64,000 nucleotides of DNA from positions 243,583,447 to 243,647,446 of the forward strand of contig CM077158.1 of assembly GCA_039583875.1 (NCBI GenBank), in the 5' to 3' direction. A program made the translations under genes and the position numbers. Of the stretch, positions 1 to 11,241 are shown in pieces (positions within the stretch are counted from its first letter, which is position 1; each line of letters starts with the position of its first letter). The notes under the pieces are model-generated. The model worked only from the letters and a program-made list of their open reading frames with translations. It searched no databases and had not been told where the DNA came from. This stretch comes from Platanthera guangdongensis. Its lineage: Eukaryota > Streptophyta > Magnoliopsida > Asparagales > Orchidaceae.

Positions 1-662
1 TCAGTAAGGTTGTTCGGGAGGTTGGCTTTACTCAAAGCTCGGCAAACTTCTCTCTGTTTACTCGACATCGAACAATAGGAACGATTCTTCTTTTGGTGTA
101 TGTTGATGACATACTAATCACCAGAGATAATTCAACGACTCGTTGGGAAGTTGATTTACCTAACAGTCACAAGACCAGACATATCCCTTGTTGATGAAGA
201 TTATGTTGGTTCCCTGGATGATCAGCGTTCTATCAGCGGATTTGGTACCTACTTTGGAGGTCACCTTATTACCTAGCACAGTAAAAAACAAGTTGTGGTT
301 GCTCGATCTTCAGCTGAATCTGAATACTGGTCAATGACATCTGTTGTATCTGAGCTTACATGGCTTGAAAGTCTCTTAATTGATATGGGAGTAAAACTTT
401 CCTCACCAGCTACTTTACTCTGTAACAGTCAAGTTGTTATACACAGAGCTAAGAACCCGATCTTTCATGAAAGAACGAAACACATTGAAGTTGACTGTCA
501 TTTTGTTCAGGACAAAGTTCAAATGAAGAAGCTGTAATTGAGACATGTTCCGGCTACGGATCAAGTGGCTGACATCTTCAATAAGGCCCTATCAAGTGCT
601 CTATTTTATCAGTTCTTGTCCAAGCTGGGTTCCTACGACTTGTACGCTACATCTTGCAGGGG
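1..662 (+). pseudogene. copia pol 3' fragment (RT end and RNase H)
   Basis: The plus strand encodes the C-terminal part of a Ty1/copia polyprotein. The RT motif YVDD lies near position 103 within LLLVYVDDILIT, followed by RNase H segments (VARSSAESEYW, SQVVIHRAKNP, HERTKHIEVDCHF) and the pol tail up to GVLEKTT. It is broken: most of the stretch between YVDD and the RNase H domain is deleted (around 140-190), there are in-frame stops, and FCDSQAAIHIAKNP of intact relatives reads LCNSQVVIHRAKNP. It is closest to Cop-1 and Cop-4 of this window. The 5' part lies outside the left edge. Confidence 0.9.
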
Positions 663-664
663 AG

Positions 665-856
665 TGTTAGAAAAGACTACGTAAAGGCCTATGTTTTGGC
701 CCATTTATGTATTTTTTTCCTATTTGTTTTAGTCCCACATCTTGGATTTTGGATTCTTCTCTCCTTATATATTTGTACTCATACTTGTATTTACATACTG
801 AAGAAGCATATACAAGTCTGACTGGTTTTCCTGCATTACTCGTGTACTTCTCTACA
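665..856 (+). repeat. 3' LTR of the left-edge copia fragment
   Basis: This 192-bp segment starts TGTTAGAAAAG directly after the purine-rich GCAGGGGAG polypurine tract and ends TCTCTACA. The layout (pol tail, PPT, TG start, AGTCCCACATCT at 731-742, TATATAT at 766-772, CA end) matches the 185-bp LTRs of Cop-1. The USE-like box to TATA distance is about 32 bp here, shorter than the roughly 40 bp in its relatives. Confidence 0.8.
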
Positions 857-861
857 AGTAG

Positions 862-2532
862 TGTTAGGTTTAGTCCCACATTAACTTCGTATTTCCTATA
901 TAATGCACCTTTGTGGATGAATAAAATTGCACCTCTCATTTTCTCTTTGATATTTCAACATGGTATCAGAGGAGGAATATTTCCCTCCCTGGAATTTCTC
1001 GCTCTAACATGTTGGCGCACTGAAATTTTCAGTTAGGACTTCGCTTTGTGTCTCTACTGATCTTGACAGGAATGTTGGAGGGATTTGTGTTCTTCGTCGC
1101 AACCCATTGTTGCTCTTGTCATTGATCGCGTCTGGCAATTTTGTCGTAGATATTGTCCAGCGCTCGCTTGTTGTCCTTTGACGATCTCTTGTCAGGTACG
1201 CAGAACCCGTCGACGTTTCCCTCTGCCGATCCAATCGCAGATCTCCGCTCTCCATCTTGGTTGTGTCTCGTCCACCACTCCCACCGGATCATGTCGCTGC
1301 TCATCGACGATGGTGACTCTCATGTCTGTCGCTCCCTTCGACGAGTCTGCCTGCCGCTTCCTTCAACGAGTCTGGTTGTTGATCCTGAGGACGAGCCTGT
1401 CTGCTAATCCTGTCGGCGATGTGAATCTCGTGGCTGCTCTCGTCGTCAATGTAATCAGCAGTTCCTGCAGACGATCCCTCCTCCTACCAACGATGTCGAT
1501 CCCATCACAATTTTTGCTTAGAGATCTCGCCACTAATCTCGTCTGCATGCTTCTTCTAAGATGCTACTCCAACGAGGATGGCTGATATGAATCACGTCAG
1601 CTTCCTCTCGTCCTTCAACCAATTGCAGTAGCTGCCCTTCATAATTCGGACGATTCCAGACGCTTTTGTCCATTGCACCGCTTGTTATATCAACTCCAAC
1701 CGTTGCGACTCTTTTTGGGGGGTGATCTCTCACCGATGTTGACATTATGTGTTGTTTTTAGTAGTTTTTCCGGTATTTGCTTGATTATTGTTAGTGTTTG
1801 ATATGTGTTGTTATGTCATCATGCATGTGTGCTTCACGCGAGGAGAAGTGTTTGAGACGAAGGTGACTCGGATTGTATTTCCCGACTCCCTCTTTAGTCC
1901 CAAACGGTCCACCCGGCTTATTTCCTGTGTTATTTGCATCTCTCCATTTTTATCTATTGATTGGTGCATGCCTTGTGGTACGATTGTTGTTGGTTGTCCT
2001 AATTTCAGCGGGTCGGGTCATGTGGGACCATGTTGTGCGAGACTATGTCGCGTGGACCGCCCTTTGTGCGGATTATCCCCGACGGATTATCATTGATTGC
2101 TCGATTGATGACTAGCCCCACATTTTCTATTACCTTCCACATGTTTTGTGTGTAGATGATGTTGGTTGACCTGATTTCAGCAAGTCTACATCGAGTGTGG
2201 GACCTGCAGCATGTGTGAGTCTGCATCGTATGTGGCTTTGTCCCCGGTTTGATTCCCGAATTTGGAATTTTACTCGGTGGCTCGTCTAATGTTTTGTCCC
2301 ATATCGCTTACCTTCATTACCTTTATATGATGTTTTCAAGCTAGAGGTTTTCCATCCATCTTGAGGGCGGGTGTTGAAATTATTAGTGTCATATTAAAAT
2401 TTAAGTCTGTAGTAGTGTTCAATTTAGTACCACATTGTCAGTTCGAGTTTAAGAGTCCTTGTATTTCCTATATAATGCCATTTGTGGATGAATAAAATCA
2501 CACTTTTATTTTCTCTTAGATATTTTAATACA
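862..2532 (+). mobile_element. LARD-1: non-autonomous small LTR retrotransposon
   Basis: A 5' LTR remnant (862-960) ends at TTTCAACA and is followed directly by a primer-binding site TGGTATCAGAGG (961-972). The 3' LTR (2372-2532, 161 bp, TG..CA) follows a polypurine tract CTTGAGGGCGGG. The LTRs share a block of CCTATATAATGC, GTGGATGAATAAAAT and TTTTCTCTT. The 5' copy is shorter (99 bp), with deletions around the AGTCCCACATT box. The interior of about 1.4 kb encodes no recognisable Gag or Pol. Its 1830-2060 segment is clearly related at DNA level to the interior of LARD-2 (22750-24058, opposite strand), so both belong to one non-autonomous family that presumably borrows copia proteins. Confidence 0.75.
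2420..2480 (+). promoter_or_regulatory. USE-like box plus TATA in LARD-1 3' LTR
   Basis: AGTACCACATTG (2426-2437, one mismatch to AGTCCCACATTG) is centred about 40 bp upstream of TATATAA (2469-2475). The same pair occurs in the LTRs of Cop-1, Cop-4 and LARD-2. Confidence 0.5.
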
Positions 2533-3315
2533 ACTAAATTTACGGTGTCAACTTAAGTCATAATACTTCCCGTTCATTATTTAAAATAGTACTCCTAGTC
2601 ATTATAATCATCAACAGTCATATCTCAACTATTTATGTTATGTTTTATAAATCCACATTTTCACTAATTTTTGTCAAATTCTATTTGAGGTGTTAAATTT
2701 AAACTACACAAATTACATTGAACAACAATTATCCATGCTACCTTGAGTCTAGACCTTCTCCTACATAATTTTTGAACACCAACTCTATATATTTTGACAC
2801 ACTATTGGTAGACATATTAGTTCCCTCTAGAGATATTGGGAAATCTAACTTTGATGTGAAGTTGAATCTATGTCTATCCTAAATAAATATTTGAAACTAT
2901 AACTTACAACTACTCACAGCATATAAAAAGTTACATGAAATACTTGCAGCTAATGAAATGTTTGCTTTAGCAAAGAAAACAAAATTATTTTGAAATATTC
3001 AAGAATTTCAAACTATTATAGAAAACAATCAAATAGGCCAGCAATTTATTCAGGGGAAGAGTACAAAGAATAATTAGATCTCTGCAATACTCTTTGTTTT
3101 AAGGAGTCAATAAATAGTTCTAGATTCAACCTTTATTCCGAAATAGGGAGCAGCTGCACGTTCAAGAGAGAAGAATATTTGCTTTCCAAAGGATGTTGTC
3201 ACAGGGTATAGCTGTTCGGTTTTGAAGAATCCAAGAAAAATGAGATGAATAGATGTGAATGAGCAAACATTGAGAGAGAGAGAGAGAGAGAGACATTGAG
3301 AAAAGTGATAACTAC
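2533..3315. other. AT-rich NUDT20-like intron 3 sequence with (GA)n
   Basis: No gene is seen. The stretch lies just downstream (minus strand) of the exon 3 donor, so it is part of intron 3. A GA microsatellite of about 11 units sits at 3272-3293. Confidence 0.6.
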
Positions 3316-3496
3316 CTCATTGCGAATACCTGGTATAAGATCTCCCAAGGAATTAATAACATCCCCAACAGCTCTTGTTCGCAACTCTGGTATTTTGAGT
3401 GATGAGTGAAGGCTAACATGTGCACCATGAGCACAGCTAGCTTTATCTAACAAGAAGGTAAAGACTTCTTGAAACTTTACAAGATGGTTGACAAAG
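3316..3496 (-). CDS. NUDT20: NUDT20/24-like Nudix hydrolase, exon 3
   Basis: The minus-strand exon encodes CFVNHLVKFQEVFTF, then HVSLHSSLKIPELRTRAVGD and LGDLIPGIRNE. This is the pre-Nudix (DUF4743-type) region of plant NUDT20/NUDT24, where the family reads roughly HVTL..DKPEERTRAV..IIPGIRNE. The acceptor TGCCTCAG precedes the exon and the donor GAG|GTAGTT ends it after a whole codon. The first base completes a Cys codon begun by exon 2 (TG|C), so exons 1-3 give 495 nt (165 codons) in one frame. The catalytic Nudix box lies in later exons beyond the left edge. Plant NUDT20/24 proteins are plastid-targeted hydrolases; substrate and activity of this copy are inferred only. No frameshift or stop is seen in the exon. 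Confidence 0.85.
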
Positions 3497-3888
3497 CTGA
3501 GGCATTTAAGATCAGTGTTACTCGTACATGCCTCCAAAAAATAATGGAGAAATGATTTTAAACTGAAAAGTTGGCGTCTAAAAATATGCATTCTTAACAA
3601 AAAAAAGTTCTGTACCACATAAACGTAAGTAGACATACTTGTTATCATTCATATAAGTATGTGTGTGTGCGTGTGTATAGAAGCATTTAATGGTATGTGT
3701 TACTTCAGATGAATATGAGTACAAAGCCATATAGCAGGTTAGCAATACAAACAAAATTTAAACACAGCAATGTAATGTTGCCAAGAAGAGAAATTACAAT
3801 TCATTTTAATTGTGATGTATGTTAAACCATAAACACATTACATCAAACCTTTGGCACTAATTTACTCTACACTACAATGCAGTACAGT

Positions 3889-4571
3889 CAAGGTTGTCGA
3901 TGTCGGCTATCAGGGACACTTCGGTTTAGGTTTTTCATGTCGGTTTTAATATGTCAGGAGATATATCGGGATATTTCATATATCGGATTTTAATATTTAA
4001 CTATTTATATATAAATATATAATTATATATAAATTTATCATTTTTTAATATATATATATATATATATTAACTTATTGATAATTAAATATTTATTGAACTC
4101 CTAAACTTATCAAACTAATATAAATATTTTGTGTTGCACAAGTAATAACGGTATAACGCGTGAAATAAAACAAAAGCAAACAGAATGTCGGGAAGTTGTC
4201 GATGCCAATGGAAGATACGGAACATTTAGTCCATAATTCAAATACCATGCATAATTGAAGTCGATGACGGACTATGAGCAAGGAAGAAAGCTAGAGGAAG
4301 GGAAAAAGATAACCTAAACAACAAAACAATTTTGGTTTATTGTCTATTAGATCATAGACACTAATTAAAATAAATTGAAAAAAAAACAGTCGATAAAATG
4401 ACGGGATATATCAGCCGATATATCGACGAATATATTGGTCAATAACAGATATATCAGAGGATATATTCCAAAAGAATATTTTGCAAAAAATATCAGAAAC
4501 GTGTCGTTTTGTTCATAAAAATTTTATGTCGGTCGTCATGTCGGTCATGTCGGGGGGCATCCAAAACATTG
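3889..4571 (+). mobile_element. hAT-like non-autonomous element, copy 1
   Basis: The termini are imperfect inverted repeats (CAAGGTTGTCGATG at the left; the right end reads CAATGTTTTGGATG on the minus strand). They are flanked by 8-bp direct repeats AGTACAGT (3881-3888) and AGTATAGT (4572-4579), with one mismatch. The CA..TG ends and 8-bp target duplication are the hAT signature. The 683-bp interior is AT-rich, has many GATATATC motifs and no transposase. A longer relative in opposite orientation lies at about 44.02-45.92 kb. Confidence 0.65.
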
Positions 4572-4579
4572 AGTATAGT

Positions 4580-5735
4580 GCTAACAAATTATTGGGGTTT
4601 CAAAAGATCAAGACTCCTACTCTTAAGACCCTTATGGGTTAGGTTGAATCAAGTTCAGCCTTATTTTTGGGAGAACAAAATCTGATGCATGACCTTACTC
4701 AAATTGGTCAAACTAGTGATTAAATGAAATAAGAATGACGTGACGGTTCTTGTAGAGGGTCGATTACATCACTCAAGCTACTAGACACTTAAATCCATAC
4801 AAATCAGATGCTTGAAAGATCTTGAACCATCAATAGTGGTCCATTAAGAAGGAACCAGCTTGCCAGCCAACCCAATTATCCTTTCGAGAGCATGTTTTAA
4901 TACATGGGACAGAGAAGATGCTTAAGGGTCGGTTTGGGTGGGTGGAGGCGGTTGGACATGAAGATAAAACAATATTTTAGAAAGGAACTCCCTCGTTGCG
5001 GTTGGAATCAAGGACAAAACAAAGTTTCGGGGAATTGGTTTGTAAAAAAACGGAGAAAATTGCTCAAACAAACGAGTCCTAAGTTGTGGAAGTCTTGAAT
5101 GCTCCCTCAGTCGTAAAGTTTTGAGTCCTCTTGATTAACCTCTCCGCAAGGTGCACGTGGGTTGCCTCTAGTGCGCCTAACATAGGCTTGTTACTGAGAA
5201 ATTTATGCCAGAAGATTTCGGCTTCTCGAAGGCATTGCCCCTCTAATGCTACATTGCTTCAAGTGATGCACACATCCAATGCTACTTTGCCTCAACGAAC
5301 ATTCTCGAAATCATTCTTGGCAACCAGAGCGTCAAAACTTACATCCTTCACAACTTATAATGCGATGTTTTTCATCCACGTGGTATATTTAGGTCTTGGA
5401 CCAAAGACCGTCAATGGGGATTGTAGTCTTTTCTTGTGTACATATATGTATTAGTCCCACATGACCAAATCTTGCCCCTCTTTACATTTTGTACATATCC
5501 CTAAACTATATGAGTTGATTCTTTGAGCAGATTCGTTGAATCTTCAAGATTAAAACATACATAATCAGATGAAGCATGCTCCACAAACAAATCGTGGATC
5601 ACTGCAACGCACATGTAATGTATTGTGTCACCACTTGACTTAAAAGAGTGTTTCAGTGCACTTTTCGCAACATTGATTTTACAGGTTGGGGCATGACATA
5701 AACAGCTCAGGCTGGTGCACGTGAGGTTGGAGTTA
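4580..5735. other. Intron spacer without recognisable gene
   Basis: No gene is supported. An isolated TTAGTCCCACATG (about 5452-5465) resembles the USE-like box of the LTRs in this window and may mark an old LTR scrap. The small open frame at 5131-5454 has no recognisable motif. Confidence 0.5.
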
Positions 5736-5740
5736 CCCTC

Positions 5741-5925
5741 TGTTGGAAAAGCTCACTTAACATTAGGCCCATTTGTATAGCATTTATTGCTTCTCTCTCC
5801 TATCTTTAGTCCCACATTGTGTATAGGACTTTTCTCTCTCTTTCTCTCATCTATATATATGTACTCATTCTTTGTATTTGTATCAAGTGGACATATATAC
5901 AAGGTTGGCTTTCTCCATTTCTACA
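5741..5925 (+). repeat. Cop-1 5' LTR
   Basis: The 185-bp LTR has TG..CA ends. AGTCCCACATTG (5808-5819) and TATATATAT (from 5852) form the likely promoter. It differs from the 3' LTR at about positions 5753 (T/C) and 5802 (A/C). Confidence 0.95.
5808..5861 (+). promoter_or_regulatory. USE-like box and TATA in Cop-1 LTR
   Basis: AGTCCCACATTG is close to the plant snRNA upstream sequence element RTCCCACATCG. It is centred about 42 bp upstream of the TATATATAT box, roughly four helical turns, as in Pol II snRNA promoters. Use in transcription is inferred. Confidence 0.5.
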
Positions 5926-5937
5926 TGGTATCAGAGC
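5926..5937 (+). other. Cop-1 primer-binding site
   Basis: TGGTATCAGAGC directly follows the 5' LTR. It is complementary to the 3' end of plant initiator tRNA-Met, the usual copia primer. Confidence 0.9.
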
Positions 5938-6600
5938 CAGGTTGCTGACTCCTGCGGACTCCCCTTTTTTGTCCGCCCTACGACCTGCGACCTCCTGCGG
6001 CCTCCCTTATCCAGTTCGCAGCCTCTCCGTGGAACCACCTCTCCTCTGCGGCCTGCGACAGTGTGTCCGCACCCTCTAGCCGCGTCACTCCTGCGGCCTC
6101 CCTTGTCCAGCCCGCAGACTCTTCTCCCGTGGAACCACCTCTCCTCTCGTCTTCTCCTTCCTCCTCTGGCCCCCTATTTATAGCCATCCTGTGGGGTCCA
6201 CTGCTTCCCTTACTCGCTGCGGCCTCCTCTTGTCCGGCGCGACCTCGGCGACCTCAACCTCTTGGTTTCCTTCGTCCGCCGTAAGCTCAGCTTCATCCTC
6301 TGTCCGCAGTCCGCCTGCTTGCGGCTGCTCTCCTTCCTCTTCCGGCAGATTCTTTTTCTGTCCGCCGCGGGTTAGCCCCTCTGCGATCTTTCAGTCTTGC
6401 GGACTGGTCCAGCCCGCCGCGGCAGCTCTCTTGCTTCCCGACCTGTCCTCTCTTCTCAGCTCGCTCCTGTCCGCCGCGGTCTGATCCAGACCGCCGCGAC
6501 CTGACCCAGCCCGCAACCTCTTCCAGCTCGCCGCGACCTCATCCAGGTCGCCGCGTCCTCACCCAGTCCGCTGCCTGTTTGCTTCCACCAGCTGCTGCCT

Positions 6601-6790
6601 CCAGCCCGCTGCGGTCTCCTCCAGCTCGCTGCGGCCTCCAGCCCGCCGCGGTCTCCTCCAGCTCTCTGCGGCCTCCAGCCCGCCGCGGTCTCCTCCAGCT
6701 CGCTGCGGCCTCCAGCCCGCCGCGGTCTCCTCCAGCTCGCTGCGGCCTCCAGCCCGCTGCGGTCTCCTTCAACTCGCTGCGGCCTCCTTC
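6601..6790 (+). repeat. 37-bp GC-rich tandem repeat in Cop-1 leader
   Basis: About five copies of a 37-bp unit occur, starting at 6601, 6638, 6675, 6712 and 6749. Each unit is a pair of similar halves (CCAGCCCGCCGCGGTCTCCT and CCAGCTCGCTGCGGCCT). The array ends just before the gag ATG at 6808. Because 37 is not a multiple of three, the array is not selected as coding. Confidence 0.85.
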
Positions 6791-6807
6791 AGCTCGCTGC
6801 GGCCTCC

Positions 6808-9800
6808 ATGTCTACTTCTGCAGACTCCGTCGGTACGGCAGTTCCTCCTGAACGCCCGGCCTCTATACAGGAAGTCCGCGACGAGCTCCGGATCACTACA
6901 ATCTCGCTCACTGGCAAGAAGAACTTTGTGGAATGGGCACACTCAGTTCGCCGTGTCCTTCAGTCAAAGGGATTCCTTCATCATCTGACCCAGACCGTTA
7001 TTGGTGTCCCTACTGAGGAGTGGTTACGCAATGATGGGTGTGTGCAGACTTGGCTCCTCAACTCTCTTGATGGCGAATCTTATCGCCTGGCCATGTATCA
7101 TGAGACGGCCAAAGGCATGTGGGACGAGCTACACACCCTCTACTCTGGCAAAGATAGTCTCCACCATCTATATGATATCATCACCGCTCTCCAGGCCCTT
7201 GACAGCAGTGGCGCAACCGACTTGACGTCCTTTGTTGCTCAAGCCCGGTCTCTGGTTGAGGCTTGGATCCACCATCAGCCTCCCACTCTAGATCTCGCTG
7301 CTCAACGTACCCAGAAGGAAGCTGTGGGTATCGCCATGATGATGGCCCGGGTACCCCTCATCTTCACAGTGTCCGGGCTCACATCCTCTCCTCTACTGTT
7401 ACACCGTCCTTTTCCGACGTGTGCTCAATGCTTCTCAAAGTCTCCCCGCCTCCGGATGTTCCCGGACTTCCTTCTCCGGCCCTTGTTCAACAGGCACCAG
7501 CTCCCTTATTGCCTCTTCCCCCCTCTGCCCGTGGTGGCCGCTCTGACTCTCGCGGCCGGGGTCGCGGTGGCCGGTTTAGGCCTAAATGCTCGTTCTGTGG
7601 TAAAGATGGTCATCTTGAGGCCACTTGCTTTCGCAAACATGGCCGACCTCCTCGTCCACATGCCTCTGCTGCTACTACCGACTCTGCCTCCTCTCGTACT
7701 GAGCTCGACGAGGTTCGTCTTCAGCTCCAGCATCTTCATGGCTTGCTCAGCCGTCCGCCTGCCTCGGTTGCCTCTGCTGCCTCTATCTCCAATGAAGGTA
7801 TCGTCTCCCTATCCTCTGGCACGCGCTGGATCCTTGATTCTGGTGTCACTCATCATATCACCTCTGTTAGGCCACCACAGTACTTGTCTTCACCTCACCC
7901 GAAGTACATTACTGTTGCTAATGGGGCGTCGGTTCCCGTCTCTGGATGTGCTGATATTTCTCTCACCTCTTCTCTCCTCCTGCGCTCGGCTCTACATGTT
8001 CCGGGCTCTCATTTCAATTTACTCTCTGTCGGTCGCCTTACTACTGATTCTAATTACTCAGTGACATTTACTTCTTCTTCTTTTCTCATACAGGATCAGC
8101 AGACGCAGAATATCATTGGTAGAGGACGGCTGCAGAATGGGCTCTATCTTCTTGACGACTCTCCTACTGTCCTCGCATCTATCTCCTCTTCGGATTGGCA
8201 TCGCCGTCTGGGACATGCTCCTCTTCCCGTCCTCCGTAAGGCTCTTCCTGATGTCACTCTCCCTGCTTTTCGTTGCGACACATGTATTTTGGGCAAACAG
8301 CCCCGTTCTTCTTTCCCCCCTCATTGTACTCGGAGCTCCGCTCCTTTTATTTTAGTACACTCCGATATATGGGGTCCGTACAAATTTACTAGTATTTCTG
8401 GCTATCGCTATTTTCTTACTTTTATTGATGATTACTCTCGCATGACGTGGTTATATCTCCTTCGGGATCGCTCTGAACTTCCTCGCGTATTCCGGGCTTT
8501 CATACTCGAGACTCGCACTCAGTTCTCTGCGCCTATTCGCACTATTCGTACTGACAATGCGCGGGAGTACACCAGCCATACGTTTGCCACTCTCTGCTCT
8601 GAATTCGGCATTCTTCACCAAACCTCATGTCCGTACACTCCACAACAGAATGGTGTCGCCGAGCGCAAGAATCGTCACCTTCTTGATGTCGCTCGCTCGC
8701 TTATGCTTCAAATGCAGGTCCCCAAACCGTACTGGAACTACGCTCTCTCCACGGCTTGCTTCCTCATCAACCGCCTCCCGTCTTCCGTCCTCCAGTATGC
8801 TACTCCCTTCAGCCTCCTCTTTCCCACAACTCCGCCTTTTCCCCTTCCGCCACGGGTGTTTGGGTGTACCTGCTACGTTCACCACCTCGGTCCCTGCACG
8901 GACAAGTTGGACCCTCGTGCCACCAAGCAGATCTTTGTCGGGTACTCGCGCACTCAGAAGGGTTATGTATGTTATTCGCCTACTACCCGCAAGGTTACTG
9001 TCTCGCCTGACGTAACTTTCCGTGAAGATCTTCCATTCTTCCCTGCTCCGGATATCGCTCTGCATCCCACTCCCGTCGTTCGTCCTGTCATTCCTGCTCC
9101 TCACTCCTCAGCCTCTCTCCCTTCCCCACCTCCGGTCCGTCCACCACCACCGGTTATCCGGGTCTATTCTCGTCGCTCTCCTCATCCTGTGGCTCCTCTG
9201 CAGTCGGCTTCGCCCTCTGGTGCTCTGCTCCCTGCTGCTCCGGCTCCCGTCTCCACCGCTCATCCGATGGCGAACTACGTCTCGCTCCATCGCCTCTCCC
9301 CCTCTCTTCTCCACTTTGCCACCTCCTTATCTTCTGTTTCAGTCCCTAACTCTTTGCAGGAGGCGCTTCACCATCCTGGCTGGCGGGCTGCCATGGACGA
9401 AGAAATGACGGCCCTTTGGGCCAACCAGACCTGGGTCTTGGTTCCCTTACCTCCCGGTCAGCACCCTGTTGGATGTAAATGGGTCTTCGTCATCAAGCAT
9501 GCTCCGGATGGCACTATTGCCCGACTGAAGGCCCGTCTTGTGGCCCGTGGCTTCACACAACAGGAGGGCCTCGACTATGAGGAAACATTCTCTCCGGTGG
9601 CTAAGCTTAACACTGTCCGCGTTCTTCTCTCCGTCGCGGTGCACCGCCGCTGGCCCCTTCATCAGCTTGATATCAAGAACGCCTTTTTGAATGGCGACCT
9701 TCAGGAAACTGTCTACATGCGCCAACCGCCCGGGTTTGAGACCACGGGGGAGTCTCGGGTCTGTCTTCTCAAAAAGTCAATTTATGGTCTCAAACAGTCC

Positions 9801-10916
9801 CCACGGGCGTGGTTTGACAAGTTTAGCAAGGTGGTTCGGGATATGGGGTTCACTCGGAGCTCTGCAGATTTCTCCCTTTTTACCCGACACCGGGCCACTG
9901 GCACCATTCTTCTGTTGGTCTATGTTGACGACATCCTTCTCACTGGGGATGACTCAAAGGGGATTCAAGACGTCAAACAACACCTGAGCACTGTTTTTCA
10001 GACTAAAGATCTGGGGAAACTTCGCTACTTCCTTGGTCTCGAGATCGCCCGGCGGCCGGACGGGTTGGTACTCTCCCAACGAAAGTACTGTCTCGATCTT
10101 CTCAACGATGCTGGTCAGTCTGGTTGCAAGCCAGCGTGTACCCCGATGGAGGCAAATCACAAATTATGCGCTCATGCTTTGGATGACGATTTGCTACTTC
10201 CGAACCCGGAATACTATCGACGCCTTGTGGGCAAGTTGATCTATCTAACAGTCACAAGGCCAGATATATCATTTGCAGTTGGGGTTGTCAGTAGGTTCAT
10301 GCATGCCCCCCGGGCTTCTCATCTCCAAGCGGTTGAACGGATTCTTCGATACCTTAAGGGAGCTCCAGGCCAAGGGCTGGTTTACAAAACCTCCGACTCT
10401 GCTCCCGCATTGGTTGCCTATTCTGATGCCGACTATGCGGGTTCCCTGGACGATCGACGGTCAACTAGTGGGTTCTGTACGTATTTTGGTGGGCATCTTA
10501 TTACTTGGAAGAGTAAGAAACAAGCTGTGGTGGCCCGTTCCTCTGCAGAGGCTGAATACAGATCGATGGCCTCAGTTGTTTCAGAACTCACATGGCTTGA
10601 AAGTCTCCTTACTGACCTGGGAGTAAAACTCCCCTCCTCTGCTGTTCTATTTTGTGATAGTCAAGCCGCCATACACATCGCAAAGAATCCGGTCTTTCAT
10701 GAGCGCACAAAACATATCGAGGTTGACTGTCACTTTGTTCGTGAAAAGGTTCAATTGAAGAAACTTGAATTAAAGCATGTTCCAGGAACTGATCAAGTTG
10801 CCGACATCCTCACAAAGGCCTTATCAAGCACTCTGTTCTACCAATGTTTGTCCAAGCTGGGTGCATATGACCTATACGCTCCAGCTTGCGGGGGAGTGTT
10901 GGAAAAGCCCACTTAA
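6808..10916 (+). CDS. Cop-1 gag-pol polyprotein (one frameshift)
   Basis: The frame would encode about 1369 residues. The Gag start (MSTSADSVGT) and N-terminal region are read to about 7350. A single-base deletion near 7351-7360 (homologue MARLPSHL, here MARVPLIF) shifts the frame, and reading resumes without interruption to 10916. Motifs in order are: zinc knuckle CSFCGKDGHLEATC (7587-7628); protease WILDSGVTHH (usual DSGAT/S); pre-integrase H..H..CDTCILGK; integrase D (HSDIWGP, about 8360), D (RTDNARE, about 8550) and E (VAERKN), with D-E spacing of exactly 35; RT with QLDIKNAFLNG and YVDD (9921-9932); RNase H with AYSDADYAGS, CDSQAAIHIAKNP and HIEVDCHFV. The stop lies inside the 3' LTR. 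Without the deletion it would look autonomous. Products would form cytoplasmic virus-like particles and integrate cDNA. Confidence 0.93.
10884..10896 (+). other. Cop-1 polypurine tract, inside the reading frame
   Basis: GCTTGCGGGGGAG directly precedes the 3' LTR TG. It is translated as part of the last residues (ACGGVLEKPT), so pol runs through the PPT and 20 nt into the LTR. Confidence 0.85.
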
Positions 10917-11081
10917 CATTAGGCCCATTTGTATAGCATTTATTGCTTCTCTCTCCTCTCTTTAGTCCCACATTGTGTATAGGACTTTTCTCTCTCTTTC
11001 TCTCATCTATATATATGTACTCATTCTTTGTATTTGTATCAAGTGGACATATATACAAGGTTGGCTTTCTCCATTTCTACA
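10897..11081 (+). repeat. Cop-1 3' LTR
   Basis: It is 185 bp and almost identical to the 5' LTR. It is followed by the second CCCTC target repeat. The gag-pol stop TAA is at 10914-10916 within it. Confidence 0.95.
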
Positions 11082-11241
11082 CCCTCCAACCACTCTAACA
11101 TCATTCTACATGTCATCTTTAAGTATTTTGCAAATCATGCGGACTGAGTGATGAAAACTATACTTGGCTAAGTTCTATGTCAGGCCAGGGAGAAAGGTGT
11201 CTATCTGGTGATCATGGATGGAGTAGTTCAACACACATTAG

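Larger units (their letters stand above)
5741..11081 (+). mobile_element. Cop-1: complete Ty1/copia retrotransposon
   Basis: This is a full element of 5341 bp. The 5' LTR is 5741-5925 and the 3' LTR 10897-11081, both 185 bp, TGTTGG..TCTACA, with 2 mismatches by eye. The 5-bp target duplication CCCTC is perfect (5736-5740 and 11082-11086). The PBS TGGTATCAGAGC is 5926-5937 and the PPT GCTTGCGGGGGAG ends at 10896. A GC-rich leader of about 870 bp precedes the gag-pol frame at 6808. The domain order Gag, zinc knuckle, protease, integrase, RT, RNase H is that of Ty1/copia. It sits in intron 2 of the NUDT20-like gene, on the opposite strand. LTR identity of about 99% marks it as the youngest large insertion here, but gag-pol carries one frameshift. 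Confidence 0.97.

Noticed and set aside
1085..1585. Open frames in the LARD-1 interior
   Set aside because: Three overlapping frames on both strands with no motif; composition reflects a GC-richer leader and not a gene.
3940..4075. (AT)n tract as origin or promoter
   Set aside because: It is a simple repeat inside the hAT-like element, without associated signals.
6539..6772. Minus-strand repetitive frame in the Cop-1 leader
   Set aside because: It is antisense to the 37-bp untranslated repeat array.
9447..9725. Minus-strand open frames across Cop-1 pol
   Set aside because: They are shadows of the strongly coding plus strand; the plus frame has all family motifs.
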